From contig OY747716.1 in NCBI GenBank assembly GCA_963556495.2, positions 13,855,571-13,919,570 on the forward strand: 64,000 bases of DNA, given 5' to 3'. This document shows positions 53,975 through 64,000 of this stretch, piece by piece. The notes beneath the pieces were generated by a model. That model did no database searches and was not told the origin of the DNA. It saw only the letters and a program-made list of their open reading frames with translations. The stretch is from Valencia hispanica (taxonomy: Eukaryota > Chordata > Actinopteri > Cyprinodontiformes > Valenciidae). Position 1 is the stretch's first letter. The number at the start of each line of letters is the position of its first letter. The position numbers were made by a program, and so were the translations under genes.

Positions 53975-56830
53975 TTGATAACCTGTCAGAAGGTTCAGCT
54001 GCCCATCATCACAATACTTAAGTTAGCTTTATTAAACATTAGATCTCTATCCGGGAAGTCTTTTCTTATCAATGACTTCCTCACTGAGCATCATTTACAT
54101 GCCCTTTTTTTATCAGAAACTTGGCTAGATGAAAATAACGAAACAACTGAATTGATAGAATCTACTCCTCCAAATTACAATTTCCTAAGCGAGAGCAGAA
54201 AGCACAGACGAGGTGGAGGTGTAGCCACAATTTTTCACAACTCAATGAACTTTAAAAAGGTAACTCTGGGCACGTTTGATTCTTTTGAATACCTAGCCAC
54301 CCAGATAAATGAGCCTAACAAAGCTTTATTTCTAAGTTTATATAAACCACCAAAACTTAACTCTAACTTCTTTAATGATGTCATTGACCTTCTTTCTGTA
54401 ATATGTATCGACTATGACCAACTAATCATCATGGGGGACTTTAACATCCATACCGACAACCCCCAAGATAGACAAGCAAAAACATTACATGATGCTCTCC
54501 ACAACTTCGGCCTGACCCAGCATGTTAAACAACCAACACACAATAAAGAACACACTCTGGACTTAATTATCAGTAAAGGTTTAAATATTTCCAACATCTT
54601 GGTAATCAATATTGCATTATCTGATCATTTCTGTATTTCCTTTGAAAGTACCATCTCTGCTAAATTATCCAGCCACAGTAAGACCACTATAAAAAAGCGT
54701 TTTCTAGGGGACAGTTCAGTAGAAACCTTTAAACGTATTTACCCTTCCACCACATCCCCCTCATCTCCAAACTCAAACTCAGTAAATAATTGGTAGATAA
54801 TTTCCTTGCGAAAATCTCAGACATCATGGATTCCATTGCTCCAACTGAAGTAAAAGTAGGCTCAAATAGAAAGAAGTCTCCGTGGACAAGTAATCCACTG
54901 GTACGTAGTGAAAAAAAGAGAGTGTTGACGAGCCGCGAGTAAATGGCGGAAAACTCGACTCCAGGTTCACTGTGAGATCTACAAAGAGAGACTAAATAGA
55001 TATCAGCTAACTATAAAAGAAGATAGGGAATCGTTCTTTTCTGAAATCATCAACAGAAACATTAATAATGCACGGACTCTGTTTGCAACAGTGGAAAGAC
55101 TAACTAATCCTTTAGTGACAGTAGCCCCAGAACTAAACTCTACGAGGGCCTGCAATGAATTTGCCAGCTTTTTCACTGAAAAGATTCTAACAATTAGACG
55201 GTCAATCTGTACCTCAATATCGAACCCACAACCAGTGCCATCCCCAATCAACAACAATGTAGAGAAAATGTCTGAATTCCACGAATTAAACCAGAACAGC
55301 CTTGAAAAAATCATTATCCAATTAAGCTCCTCCTCCTGCTGTCTTGATATCCTACACACAGCTTATCTAAAGAAAGTTCTTCCTGTTATTGGGGGGTGAT
55401 CTTGTTCAAATAGTGAACTCATCCCTCCTGTCAGTAGTTTTTCCTCAGGCTTTAAAAACAGCAGTTATTAAACCACTGCTAAAGAAGAAAATCTGGACAA
55501 CACTTTAATGCAGAACTACAGGCCAATCTCTAATCTTCCATTCATCAGTCAGATTATTGAAAAAGCTGTTTTTCAGCATTTAAATTGCTTCCTAACAATG
55601 ACAAACCGTTTGGATGTTTTTCAGTCTGGTTTCCGTGCTCACCACAGCACCGAGACTGCCCTCGTCAAAGTATTTAATGACATCCGCATAAATACAGACT
55701 GTGGTAGAACCACAGTGCTGGTTCTGTTGGACCTCAGTGCAGCATTTGACACTGTTGATCATGATATTTTATTGGAACGACTGGAGAGCTGGGTCGGACT
55801 TTCTGGTGCACTACTTGGCTGGTTCGAGTCTTACCTAAAGAACAGGGACTTCTATGTTTCAATAGGAAACTTTTCATCAGAACAAACAGAAATCACATGT
55901 GAGGTGCCCCAGGGCTCCATCCTGGGGCCCCTCTTATTTAATATTTACATGCTCCCACTAGGCAAGATTATAGCAACCAATAACATTAGGTACCATAACT
56001 ACGCGGATGATACTCAGCTCTACATTACAATGTCACCAGGTGACTCTGAACCCATTCAAACCCTAATCAATGCATTGACCAAATAAATGGATGGATGTGC
56101 CATAACTTTCTCCAACTGAATAGAAACAAAACTGAAGTAATTATTTTTGGACCAAAGGAGGAACGATCAAGAGTCAGCACACTGCTTCAGTTAATACAGC
56201 TAGAAACTACTGATCAGGCTCCAAACCTAGGTGTAGTAATGGACTCAGACCTGAACCTCCAGGGTCACATAAAGGCAATCACAAGGTCAGCCTTCTATCA
56301 CCTGAAGAACATTTCTAGGATTAAACGACTGATGTCGCAACAGGACCTAGAAAAACTCATCCATACGTTTATCTTTAGTCGGATTGATTACTGCAACAGC
56401 ATCTTCACAGGTCTGCCTAAAAAGTCAATCAGACAGCTGCAGCTGATCCAGAACGCTGCTGCTCGCGTTCCTCACTAGAACCAGGAAAGTAGAGCACATC
56501 ACCCCAATTCTAAAGTCCTTACACTGGCTCCCTGTAGCTCAGAGAATAGACTTCAAAATACTCCTACTAGTTTATAAATCATTAAATGGCTTAGCACCAA
56601 AATATGTTGAAGACCTGTTGTCACGGTACCAACCACCAAGACCACTCAGGTCCTCCAACTCTAGCCTACTAAACATCCCTAGACTCAGAACTAAACATGG
56701 AGAAGCAGCTTTCAGTTTCTATGCTCCCCTTATCTGGAACAAACTTCCTGACGAGTGCAGAGCTGCTGAAACTCTAAATTGTTTAAATCAAGACTAAAAA
56801 CCCATCTGTTTAGAATTGCCTTCGAGTAAA
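53975..56830 (+). pseudogene. L2-like ORF2 (endonuclease-reverse transcriptase), several lesions
   Basis: Endonuclease 53975-54796: LLNIRSLSGK, SETW (Glu48), MGDFNIHTDNP, HTLDLIISKG and LSDHFCISF are all present, so its catalytic set looks intact. A linker follows with frameshifts at about 54790-55020, then 55091-55399 in the original frame, a shift in a G run at 55391-55396, and RT 55508-56086 in the same frame: YRPISNLPF, QSGFRAHHSTETALV, LLDLSAAFDTVDH, VPQGSILGPLLFNIY and intact YADD (56000-56011). A shift near 56085 leads to 56095-56478 ([24 protein letters not shown]), and another leads to HWLPVAQRIDFKILLLVYK and APLIWNKLPDECRAAE. Perhaps six disruptions in total, so recently inactive rather than ancient. 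Confidence 0.85.
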
Positions 56831-57040
56831 TGCTTGATGTCATTTGTATTAAATGTGTTCATGCTCTCTTGCTTTTTTGATTTGTGTATCATGTGTAATG
56901 TGTGTTTCTTTTACATTTAATATCCAATGTTATATTCCATGTGGGGTTTTTTTGTGTTTTTTTAAATCACCAAATCATGTAAAGCACCCTGGCGTTGAAA
57001 GTGTGCTATACAAATAAAATTGCCTTGCCTTGCCTTGCCT

Positions 57041-60000
57041 ATTCTTCTGGTTAGCTTTTAGCCCGTTTCCCCTCCTTTCTTTCTCCTGACTGTTAAATGG
57101 CATTTTCAAAAACTCCAATAATGACTAGATTCAATTAAACCATGAACCCTTACACATAATTCGGTGATAAATGGGGGAAACACAGACGGGGTAGACAAAC
57201 TCGGCTTTGATGCCTCCATCATAACCTTTATAGAAGTACCCCAGTGAACTATGGACAATGTGAGCCTTTCATTTAATATCTGCATGGAGCTGTGGGCGTG
57301 TAACCCACAGGAATACAGAATCTGTATGCCATACCCACGCACAGCATGCACATATTTATTCCCGAACTACACACTATGCCAAATAGTTCTCATAAAGTTG
57401 CACGCAATTACACTTCGGTTTGGCGCCTTAAGTCACAAATCAGGGGATGGAATTTATGCGAATTGACTGAATGCACAGAGCAGCGCACCAATGTGCTTCC
57501 TCCAACATCTAGCTGTGTGGTTCGGCTTCACCCAAAAACTCGTAAAGGTTGCGGCTTTGTAAAAGAAAAAAAAGAAAAAGGAAAAAAAAGAGAGGGGGGG
57601 TATCTTTGAGCTTCTCAGCACCTTTGCTAATGGCAGACATAAAACTGCAACCGTTTTGGGCAAATCGGGAGTAGCTGGCAGAGGAATTCATGATGAAAAG
57701 CGTGGCACTTCTGTGGCGGTTAGTCATCCCAGGACAGGAAGTTAAATTTTCTTAATTAATCATTGGGTATACGTTTATGAAATGGGAACTTTTCCCATTC
57801 CAATTTGGATTCTAGATGAACAATTTTCATACAACAGGTCACTAAGTTACTGCTCATTCATAAATCACATGTCTCATTCTAAATTTTCCGGTGCTCAATA
57901 TGCAGTGGGTTTCTTTGAAGAGCCATTCTGAAGACGTGTTATGTGTCTGGAAGACGTTACCCTTTATCATTCAGAGACGAAGAAAAACATATTTTCTAAG
58001 GTTCCCCTTCTCGGCAACAGGAAGTCATGTGGCGTTTGAAAGGCTAACCACAACCTTTATGCCCCCTCAACCTTACCTACCCCCCTCCCCCCCCAGCTTT
58101 GATGAGCATAATTGAGAACTGGTTCCATGGAAATGAAAAGGTAGCGCTGCTTCATCATGTATAATCATCGCACATTATAAAAACAGAGGGGGAACAAGTT
58201 TGTAGGGGGTATGGCACAATGGGAAGAGTTTAAAGTGAATCCAAAATTAAAAAAAGAATAAGTGAACACATAAATCTTCATTACTTTCATTTTGCTTTGC
58301 ATGAGTGATGAAGCGCTGAAAAAGGAAAAAAAAAAAGACACCCAATACAAAGAGAGAGTGGGAGTCTGCAATGTGTACTGTGGCTGGTAGGCTGCTCTAG
58401 GCTGTAACCGGATACCATAATGAGCCGGCCCTCCTGCTGGGCATTTCTTCCTGTCTGCTTTGCCTTAGACCGTCTACCTGGGGGTGAACTGCTCGACCTC
58501 TCCTGCCACTCCCGCGTTTTCAGCCTGTGACCTTCTACATCCTGTTAGAAGACGTCTTTGATTTCATGATGAGTTTTAATGACGGTCCCCACAAAATTGT
58601 CCGGTGCTATATTGTGTTGACTTGATCATTACATAAAAAGGCAAAGCGCATTATAATCTGATTGTAGATGTGGACTGGAAAACATCAGGATATCTAACCC
58701 AGAGGACATTGAGGTTTCATGTGGAGAACAATCCTAATCTACTGAAGCTTTCGTGCACCTTCTTCCTTTTGTTCTTAGAGATATCGACAAAAAGTAAGTA
58801 AACTAAATGCCTTGGAAACAGGAACTGATTGCTGCTGTGTGTTGTAGCTCGTGTGGAGGGGGTGGGGGGGAAGATGCTTTGGGGGTGTTGGTAAAGCTTA
58901 CTTGGAGACAGACATGCAAGCGAATGAGTTTCATTAGCAGAGCACTTAGCGGGCCCCTGTCAGTCACTGTGCTACTGGAGCAGAACTGCACAGAGCTGCT
59001 AAATGGGATGGAGTGGAGCAACACAAAGCTTCAAAGTGTGGCACACAATGACAGAAAAACCAGCCAATAAAAAGGGAAACGTAAATCACACATTGGAAGC
59101 CTATCAATACTCAGACATGAGGATAAATAATTAGTGGAGCACAGTAAAGAATTAGACGTTTAGAGCAGCAGATCCCATAATTAGAGTCATTTACAGAGCC
59201 CTGTCTGCTTGGTAAATGAAGACATCTGGTGCATGCTCGGCCCTAATTTGTAACTCGCATTTTGGCTTCATAATGAATTAGCTATGGTGGCTATTATGGT
59301 TACAAATATCCTATAAAGTACAACAAAGTACAGTCACTTTAATGGAAACTATGAGATTAGGTCCTCCCTAATGTACTCCACGTCTTCCATTCTTTTCTCC
59401 AAAACAACAAATAACTGACATCAGAAACAGCTCAATTTCAAAGACTGTTTGTGGAAACAACGAATCACCTTAATGGATAACAACTAATGAAATGTTAACT
59501 AAACAACAAATGTGAGCATTTGTATTCAACTTTAGGAAGAAAAAGTTTAGAAAGCTTGCTGCTTGCGAGCATGCATGTATGTATTAAGTCAATGCCAAAG
59601 GCCTTAGAGAAGCGGTTGTTTCTGCTCGTTAGTCTGGGGAGGGTTAGATAGCAATTTTGAATACTATTTGTAGTCCATCCTTCTACAGTGAGAAGATTGA
59701 AAACCATAAATAGAAGTGCCAACAACCCCATGTTCAGATGTTCTAGCATCTTGGACTAAGTAGTGTTCAGAGTAACTGCCAATGCATAGTTAGCTTTTGG
59801 GGTTCATGAAGCTCCATCTTACTTTAACTGATGTTTGTCCCATTAAAGCCTTTAAAAGATTTTTCAAGCTTTAAAAGTCCCTGACTAAACTCAAATCCTG
59901 ATAGCTGTTGGTTTTGATCGTTAAATCTATACCTTAAATTTCTCAAACTGATTATTTAAGAGGTTTTAACATTCTAATTTCCAGACAAATTATGAACATA

Positions 60001-60417
60001 GCTTGTAACAGATCTATTTCACTGTTTTTCCCCCAACCGTAAACAGCCGAGATCTGATGTTAGCCATATGAGTTTTACTCCCAAATGGTTCTTCAACAGT
60101 ATTTCCTCTGAATATTATTAAATATATAACTAACATATAAATGAATAAAATGGGACAAAGAGAGGCCATAACAGTTTGAAAATAAACCGATAACTGTGTT
60201 TTGAAAAGCTCAAAAGTATATTCTTACTTCATATCAGTCTCATTATTATTATTTGTGTGCGTCCTCTTGCTGCGCCAAAACAACCAAGAGTTTTTCTTGT
60301 TTCAACTTTTAACTTTTAACTTTTAATTTGGGTGGACTTGTTAAATGTGAACAGAATGAGTCTCTGCTTAGTTTCTCAGTCAGTTAATGTCCTTTATTTG
60401 CTCCTTTTATGTAGAAA
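57041..60417. other. No gene recognised
   Basis: 3.4 kb. A purine-rich tract (57562-57600) and a C-rich tract (about 58080-58095) are visible. ORFs are short and motif-free. Confidence 0.45.
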
Positions 60418-60419
60418 TA

Positions 60420-61197
60420 CACTACTCACAATAAGTTAGGGATATTGTTATTTACATGAGTGATATTCCCATTTGGTCTCAAATTTATTGAAATAAGTAA
60501 AAGTATACTTTAATGGAAGTATTGCATTGTCTAGGTCACATGATCTTGTGCCCACTGCAAACATTCACAGCGGTGTCTAGGTGTCAGTCACCTGCAACGG
60601 TCGTCTGGCATTCAAGCCAAAGCAGTGAAGTCGGTTGTGAATGGTTTGTCTGGAAGCCCTAGTACCCCTCACATCTCGTAAACGGGCTTGCAGCTGTGTG
60701 GCAGTTGCATGACGATGTCTGAGTGCATAGGTCCTTAGGTACTGGTCATCGTTGCGATCTGTCACTCGTGGGGCTCCACTCCTGCTGATGACACTTTGAG
60801 ACTTACCAAGTTCACGTGCAACATCTGACTGCCTGCCACCGACCCGAAGGCGCGATATGGCCAGGTGGCGCTGCTCGTCCTTTAAGTGAAGTCGTGTGTT
60901 CATGGCTGTTTTAGGGATGAAGTTAGAATGATTTACTGACAATAGCAGCTTTTTAAATCCACAGAATGTTGAAATTGATGCCACATTAAAAAAGGGTTGT
61001 CTTTAGTTTTTTTTTGCTGTTGGCCCCAACATGTAAGGCACACTGTACACCGTGAGACCATTATGTGGAAAACACAAAATGAGGTGTGTCTATCACCCCA
61101 ATACAATAGGCTCCCTATCCCAAAAATCTGAAACAAACACCATATGTATGCCATCCACTGAGTCTCTCACGATATCCCTTACTTATGGTGAGTAGTG
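60420..61197 (-). mobile_element. Tc1/mariner-like element, cactactcac ends, catalytic half deleted
   Basis: cactactcacaataagttag (60420) is mirrored by cttacttatggtgagtagtg (61178-61197). TA precedes the left end, and ca follows the right end in place of TA. The 778-bp unit contains only the N-terminal transposase half on the minus strand. It is a third Tc1-type family, distinct from the other two here. Confidence 0.8.
60577..60908 (-). pseudogene. Transposase DNA-binding half (Tc1-like)
   Basis: The minus-strand frame is open over 60577-60984, but the family start is probably the internal MNTRLHLKDEQRHLAISRLR. It reads GGRQSDVARELGKSQSVISR, a first helix-turn-helix, then APRVTDRNDDQYLRTYALR and TATQLQARLRDVRGT with TIHNRLHCFGLNARRP, a second helix-turn-helix typical of paired-like Tc1 DNA-binding domains. 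A short segment between the two is missing (after VISR). The open frame ends at the C-terminal side of the DNA-binding region; the DDE domain is deleted. Such a truncated protein could still bind element ends, but no evidence of expression is visible. Confidence 0.82.
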
Positions 61198-62261
61198 CAA
61201 GTATTCTGCCACTGCAACACTGGGGACACTATCGGTGTTTTAAAGAGTTGGAAAGGAAATCACAATTAAGATAAAGCTTTCCACCTTCGTTCTATCTATT
61301 GCTCTCTTAAATACATTTCACAAAACAATGTGATTGCTTATTTGTCACATTCGTAGTATTAACAGAATAGGAAAAAGTTTTGAATGTAAGAAGAAGGTAC
61401 TATGCCAAACCCTTTCACATAGTGAAAGTGACTTGAGCCAGTTCTGCCTGAAGACTTTGATGGCAGAGCTAAAGCAGATAAATAATGGGAATTTATCTTT
61501 AAATCCAATGTACAGTGTTAAAACATACCTTTAATAAGTCAAAATTCTGAAGAGTTAACTTCAGGCATTTCAACATCCATCCTAACCGCCACAAATTTGA
61601 TTACACAGCAGCAGGCTGTGTCCATGAGGAAATATCTGCAGGTCATGAGAAACTTTCCACCCAGATCGTGTCTGTGTCTAAGTCTAAGTCTCAATCTAAT
61701 TTGTAAAAATAATAGCTGGGAGGAAGCTCTTATTGTCCATGTTGGACCACACTCCAACTACAACACAATACTGCACTGTTCAGTTTTCAGAAAGCTCACC
61801 ACAGCAAGGCTATGAGAACATTGATCCACAGCGTGGTTAGGTTCCTTTTTACAGTGAATGAGGCCAGTGTTCCCATTCAGGGCAAAACCCTTCGTCTATA
61901 AAGAATACAATCACTAACTGAACAGAATCCTCATTCTGGATGTCCTAGATGATTCTTGTTTTACCAGGACAGGTTTGGGTCTGTGGTTCAATCAAATAGC
62001 ACCCAGCCACACCCAACCACCACCACCACCACCACTCTGTGTTCAGACCAGGGCAAGCGCTGCCCATTGGGGCTAATCGCACCTTGTCTGGTTCCTGTTT
62101 GCACTTTTACAGTGCTGCTGCCAGTAAGCTTAATCAGCTCCTCAATATATGCATGGATATTGTTTTTTTTTTTATTGGGTTGAGATTAAAATGAAAGAAA
62201 AATCCTTTAATGAACCTTGTCGTAGACTTGGTTTCATGATAAAGTCACTTTTAGGCAATAT
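61198..62261. other. No gene recognised; (CCA)n
   Basis: A (CCA)n tract lies at about 62016-62035. No coding motif. Confidence 0.45.
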
Positions 62262-62659
62262 TACAGTGCTTTGCCAAAGTGAACTTTTTCACACCTTGTT
62301 ACATTACATCCACAGATGTCATTGTAGTTTGAGATTTTTATATGATAGATCACCATAAAGTGTAGTATAATCGAGGATGGGGATACATTGTTTCCAACTG
62401 TTTTTATGTATAACAATGGGAAAAGTGTGGTGTCCATTTATATCAATTTATTTTAACAATTGTTGAAATTCTAGAAACATCTTCCACTTCAATTACAGCT
62501 GCAGTGTTCAAGTACATTGGCCAAATGCACTTCTAGACAAACCTTTTTCCTATTATTTGCAAAACAGCTTAAACTCTTTTCAGATTGGATTTTTGAATCT
62601 TGCCAAATATTTCGATTTAGGTTTAACCTTTGACTAGGCCATTCTAAGCCATTGAAATA

Positions 62660-63673
62660 CAGGTTAAACTCTAAAAATTAGGACATCGTCCAAAAGTTCA
62701 TTTATTTCAGTAATTGAACTTAAAAGGTGAAACTAATATCATAGACTCATTACATGCAAAGCGAGATATTTCAAGCCTTTGTTATAATTTTTATGATTAT
62801 GGCTTACACCCTAAATTCAAAATCTCAAAAATTTAGAATATTGTCAAAAGGCTCAATATTTTAGGCTCAAAATGTCACACTCTAATCAGCTAATTAATCC
62901 AAAACCCCTACAAAGGGTTCCTGAGCCTTTAAATGGTCTCTCCTTCTGGATCAGTAGGAATCACAATCATGGGGAAGACTGCTGACCTGACAGTTGTGCA
63001 GAAAACCAATTAAAAAAATTAAAAAAAGAACTGCCAATTTTGCATCTCATTTGGAAACCAAAGTCTAAGAGTCTACAGGAAGAATAGGGAGGCACACAAT
63101 CCAAGATGCTTGAAGTCCTGTGTGAAGTTTCCACAGTCTGTGTTGATTAAGGGGAGCCATGTCATCTGCTGGTGTTGGTCCACTGTGCTTTACTAAGTCG
63201 AAAGTCAACGCAGCAATCTACCAGGACATTTTGGAGCACTTCATGCTTCCTTCCACAGACTAGCTTTATGGAGATGCTGATTTCATTTTCCGGCAGGACT
63301 TGGCACCTGCCCACACTGCCAAAAGTACCAAAATCTGGTTTAATGACAATGGGATTACTGTGATTGATTGGCCAGCAAACTGGCCTGACCTAAACCCGTA
63401 GAGAATCTATGAGGCCTTGCCAAGAGAAAGATGAGGGACATGAGACATAACAATGCAGAAGAGCTGAAGACCGGGGGCTCGAACTGGCAACCCTCCGGTT
63501 ACAAGACGAACTCCTCACTCCTGAGCCCCCGAATATAATCAAAATTAAAACAAACAAAGGTTTGAAATATCACACTTTGCATGTAGTGAGTCTATATCAT
63601 ACATTAGTTTCACTTAAGTTGAATAACTGAAAAAAGCTTTCGCACAATATATTCATTTTTCGAGTTTCACTTG
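62660..63673 (+). mobile_element. Tc1/mariner element, caggtgaaact family, nested in the Tc1 above
   Basis: Ends caggttaaac (62660) and gtttcacttg (63664-63673) are inverse copies flanked by TA on both sides (62658-62659 and 63674-63675). The transposase start atggggaagactgctgacct is at 62969. A deletion removes most of the DNA-binding domain and the first catalytic aspartate. From about 63025 the frame reads GAMSSAGVGPLCFTKSKVN, FRQDLAPAHTAKSTKIWF (second aspartate) and TVIDWPANWPDLNP, with a 1-base deletion just before the third acidic residue. A 60-nt tRNA-like piece replaces the C-terminal coding end (63472-63531). Confidence 0.85.
63472..63531 (-). repeat. tRNA-like (SINE head) fragment inside the nested Tc element
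   Basis: On the minus strand the 60 nt read as a tRNA-like segment: ggctcaggagtgaggagttc, an anticodon-loop-like cttgtaa, then gttgccagttcgagcccc with a B-box-like AGTTCGAGCC. The two ends, cgggggctc and gagcccccg, are perfectly complementary over 9 bp. It replaces transposase sequence and has no SINE body or tail. It could be a stray tRNA-derived insertion during repair. I do not call it a functional tRNA gene. Confidence 0.5.
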
Positions 63674-64000
63674 TACCACGATTTAAAACAACCTGATCTT
63701 AGCTGTGACTGTATGTTTAGGGTGGTTGTCCTCCTTGAAGAGGATCCACTTGTCTTTTGCGACCTCTAAAAGATTTTCTTCTTCAGTTGCTCTGTATTTA
63801 GCTCCATCCCTCTTCACATCAATTATGCCTAGTCTATCTGTCCCTGCTGAAAAATGGCATCCTCCCAACATGATGCTGCCGCCACAATGTTTGATGGTGG
63901 GGATGGTGTGTTCAAAGTGTTGTTAAGTGTTAACAGTGCTTAACTTGTAAATCATTAGGTGCCGGAGCGCAAAGTACATGACAGCGCAGGCATCACCAGA

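Larger units (their letters stand above)
52378..57040 (+). mobile_element. L2-like LINE, near full length
   Basis: About 4.66 kb: leader, ORF1 remnant (52549-53640), C-rich spacer (C13 at 53877-53889), ORF2 (53975-56830), and a 3' UTR with gtaaagcaccctggcg, gtgctatacaaataaaat and a tail of ttgcc repeats ending at 57040. Domain order and tail are those of the L2/CR1 group within the Jockey-type LINEs. It is the most complete element in the window and the parent-type sequence for the fragment at 37.5 kb. No target duplication was established. Confidence 0.8.
62264..64000 (-). mobile_element. Tc1-like transposon (minus strand), split by another Tc element, runs off the window
   Basis: It begins with cagtgctttgccaaagtgaa after TA (62262-62263), the terminal repeat of the same fish Tc1 family as at 6.4 kb. 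Then come 3' non-coding sequence, a remnant including gcagctgtaattgaag-like bases (62500), and transposase C-terminal DNA with atttaggtttaacctttgac, taggccattctaa (62607-62646). At 62659 it is interrupted by a different Tc element and resumes at 63676 with gtatgtttagggtggttgtc. The minus-strand frame 63683-63871 reads MLGGCHFSAGTDRLG and FKEDNHPKHTVTAKI, the EDNxPKHT block around the second catalytic aspartate. The other end is outside the window. Confidence 0.82.

Noticed and set aside
1..64000. Possibility of a prokaryotic-type system (CRISPR, operon, phage)
   Set aside because: No regularly spaced repeats, no tandem genes with short gaps, and the whole window is filled by vertebrate-type repeats.

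Overview
This 64-kb window looks like non-coding DNA, intergenic or deep intronic, from a teleost fish. The evidence is its mobile-element set: several Tc1/mariner families, hAT relics, L2/Rex-like LINEs with esterase-type ORF1 remnants, an L1/Tx1-like LINE, tRNA-derived SINEs with fish-type cores, and several short inverted-repeat elements. I found no open reading frame that convincingly belongs to a host gene, and no rRNA, functional tRNA, CRISPR array or prokaryote-like operon. The recognisable proteins are transposases and LINE proteins, and all are broken. Family names rest on remembered motifs and repeat consensus, not on a search.

Layout. 0-1.3 kb: 3' part of a hAT transposon. 4.2-4.7 kb: TTAA-flanked MITE. 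6.4-7.2 kb: Tc1 relic carrying a 326-bp insertion. 8.8-9.2 kb: hAT C-terminal fragment (minus). 9.7-10.8 kb: internally deleted LINE (minus). 13.4-13.8 and 14.7-14.9 kb: Tc1 relics, then a SINE relic and half a MITE. 15.2-22.0 kb: L1-like LINE with a dead ORF2 and an unusually long G-rich 3' tail. 22-28 kb: mostly unassigned, with a pyrimidine-rich repeat and a hAT end. 28.2-30.1 kb: inverted-repeat element holding a LINE 3' end and a SINE with a 16-bp target duplication. 30-35.7 kb: unassigned. 35.7-38.0 kb: two damaged L2/Rex-like LINE copies. 42.4-43.3 kb: Tc element with a SINE inside. 43.8-47.5 kb: MITEs and a second copy of the 9-kb hAT fragment. 49.9-52.1 kb: 2.2-kb element with very long inverted ends and no visible transposase. 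52.4-57.0 kb: the most complete LINE, with ORF1 esterase remnant, endonuclease, reverse transcriptase with intact YADD, and a TTGCC tail. 60.4-61.2 kb: Tc-like element with only the DNA-binding half of its transposase. 62.3-64.0 kb: one Tc element inserted into another.

There is no gene pathway to describe. What can be read is a history of insertions: which elements sit inside which, which came with LINE machinery (SINE tails resembling the local LINE ends), and which lost catalytic residues. I did not find a convincing new biological system. The best candidates for something undescribed are the long-inverted-repeat element at 49.9-52.1 kb and the extreme G-rich tail of the L1-like element.
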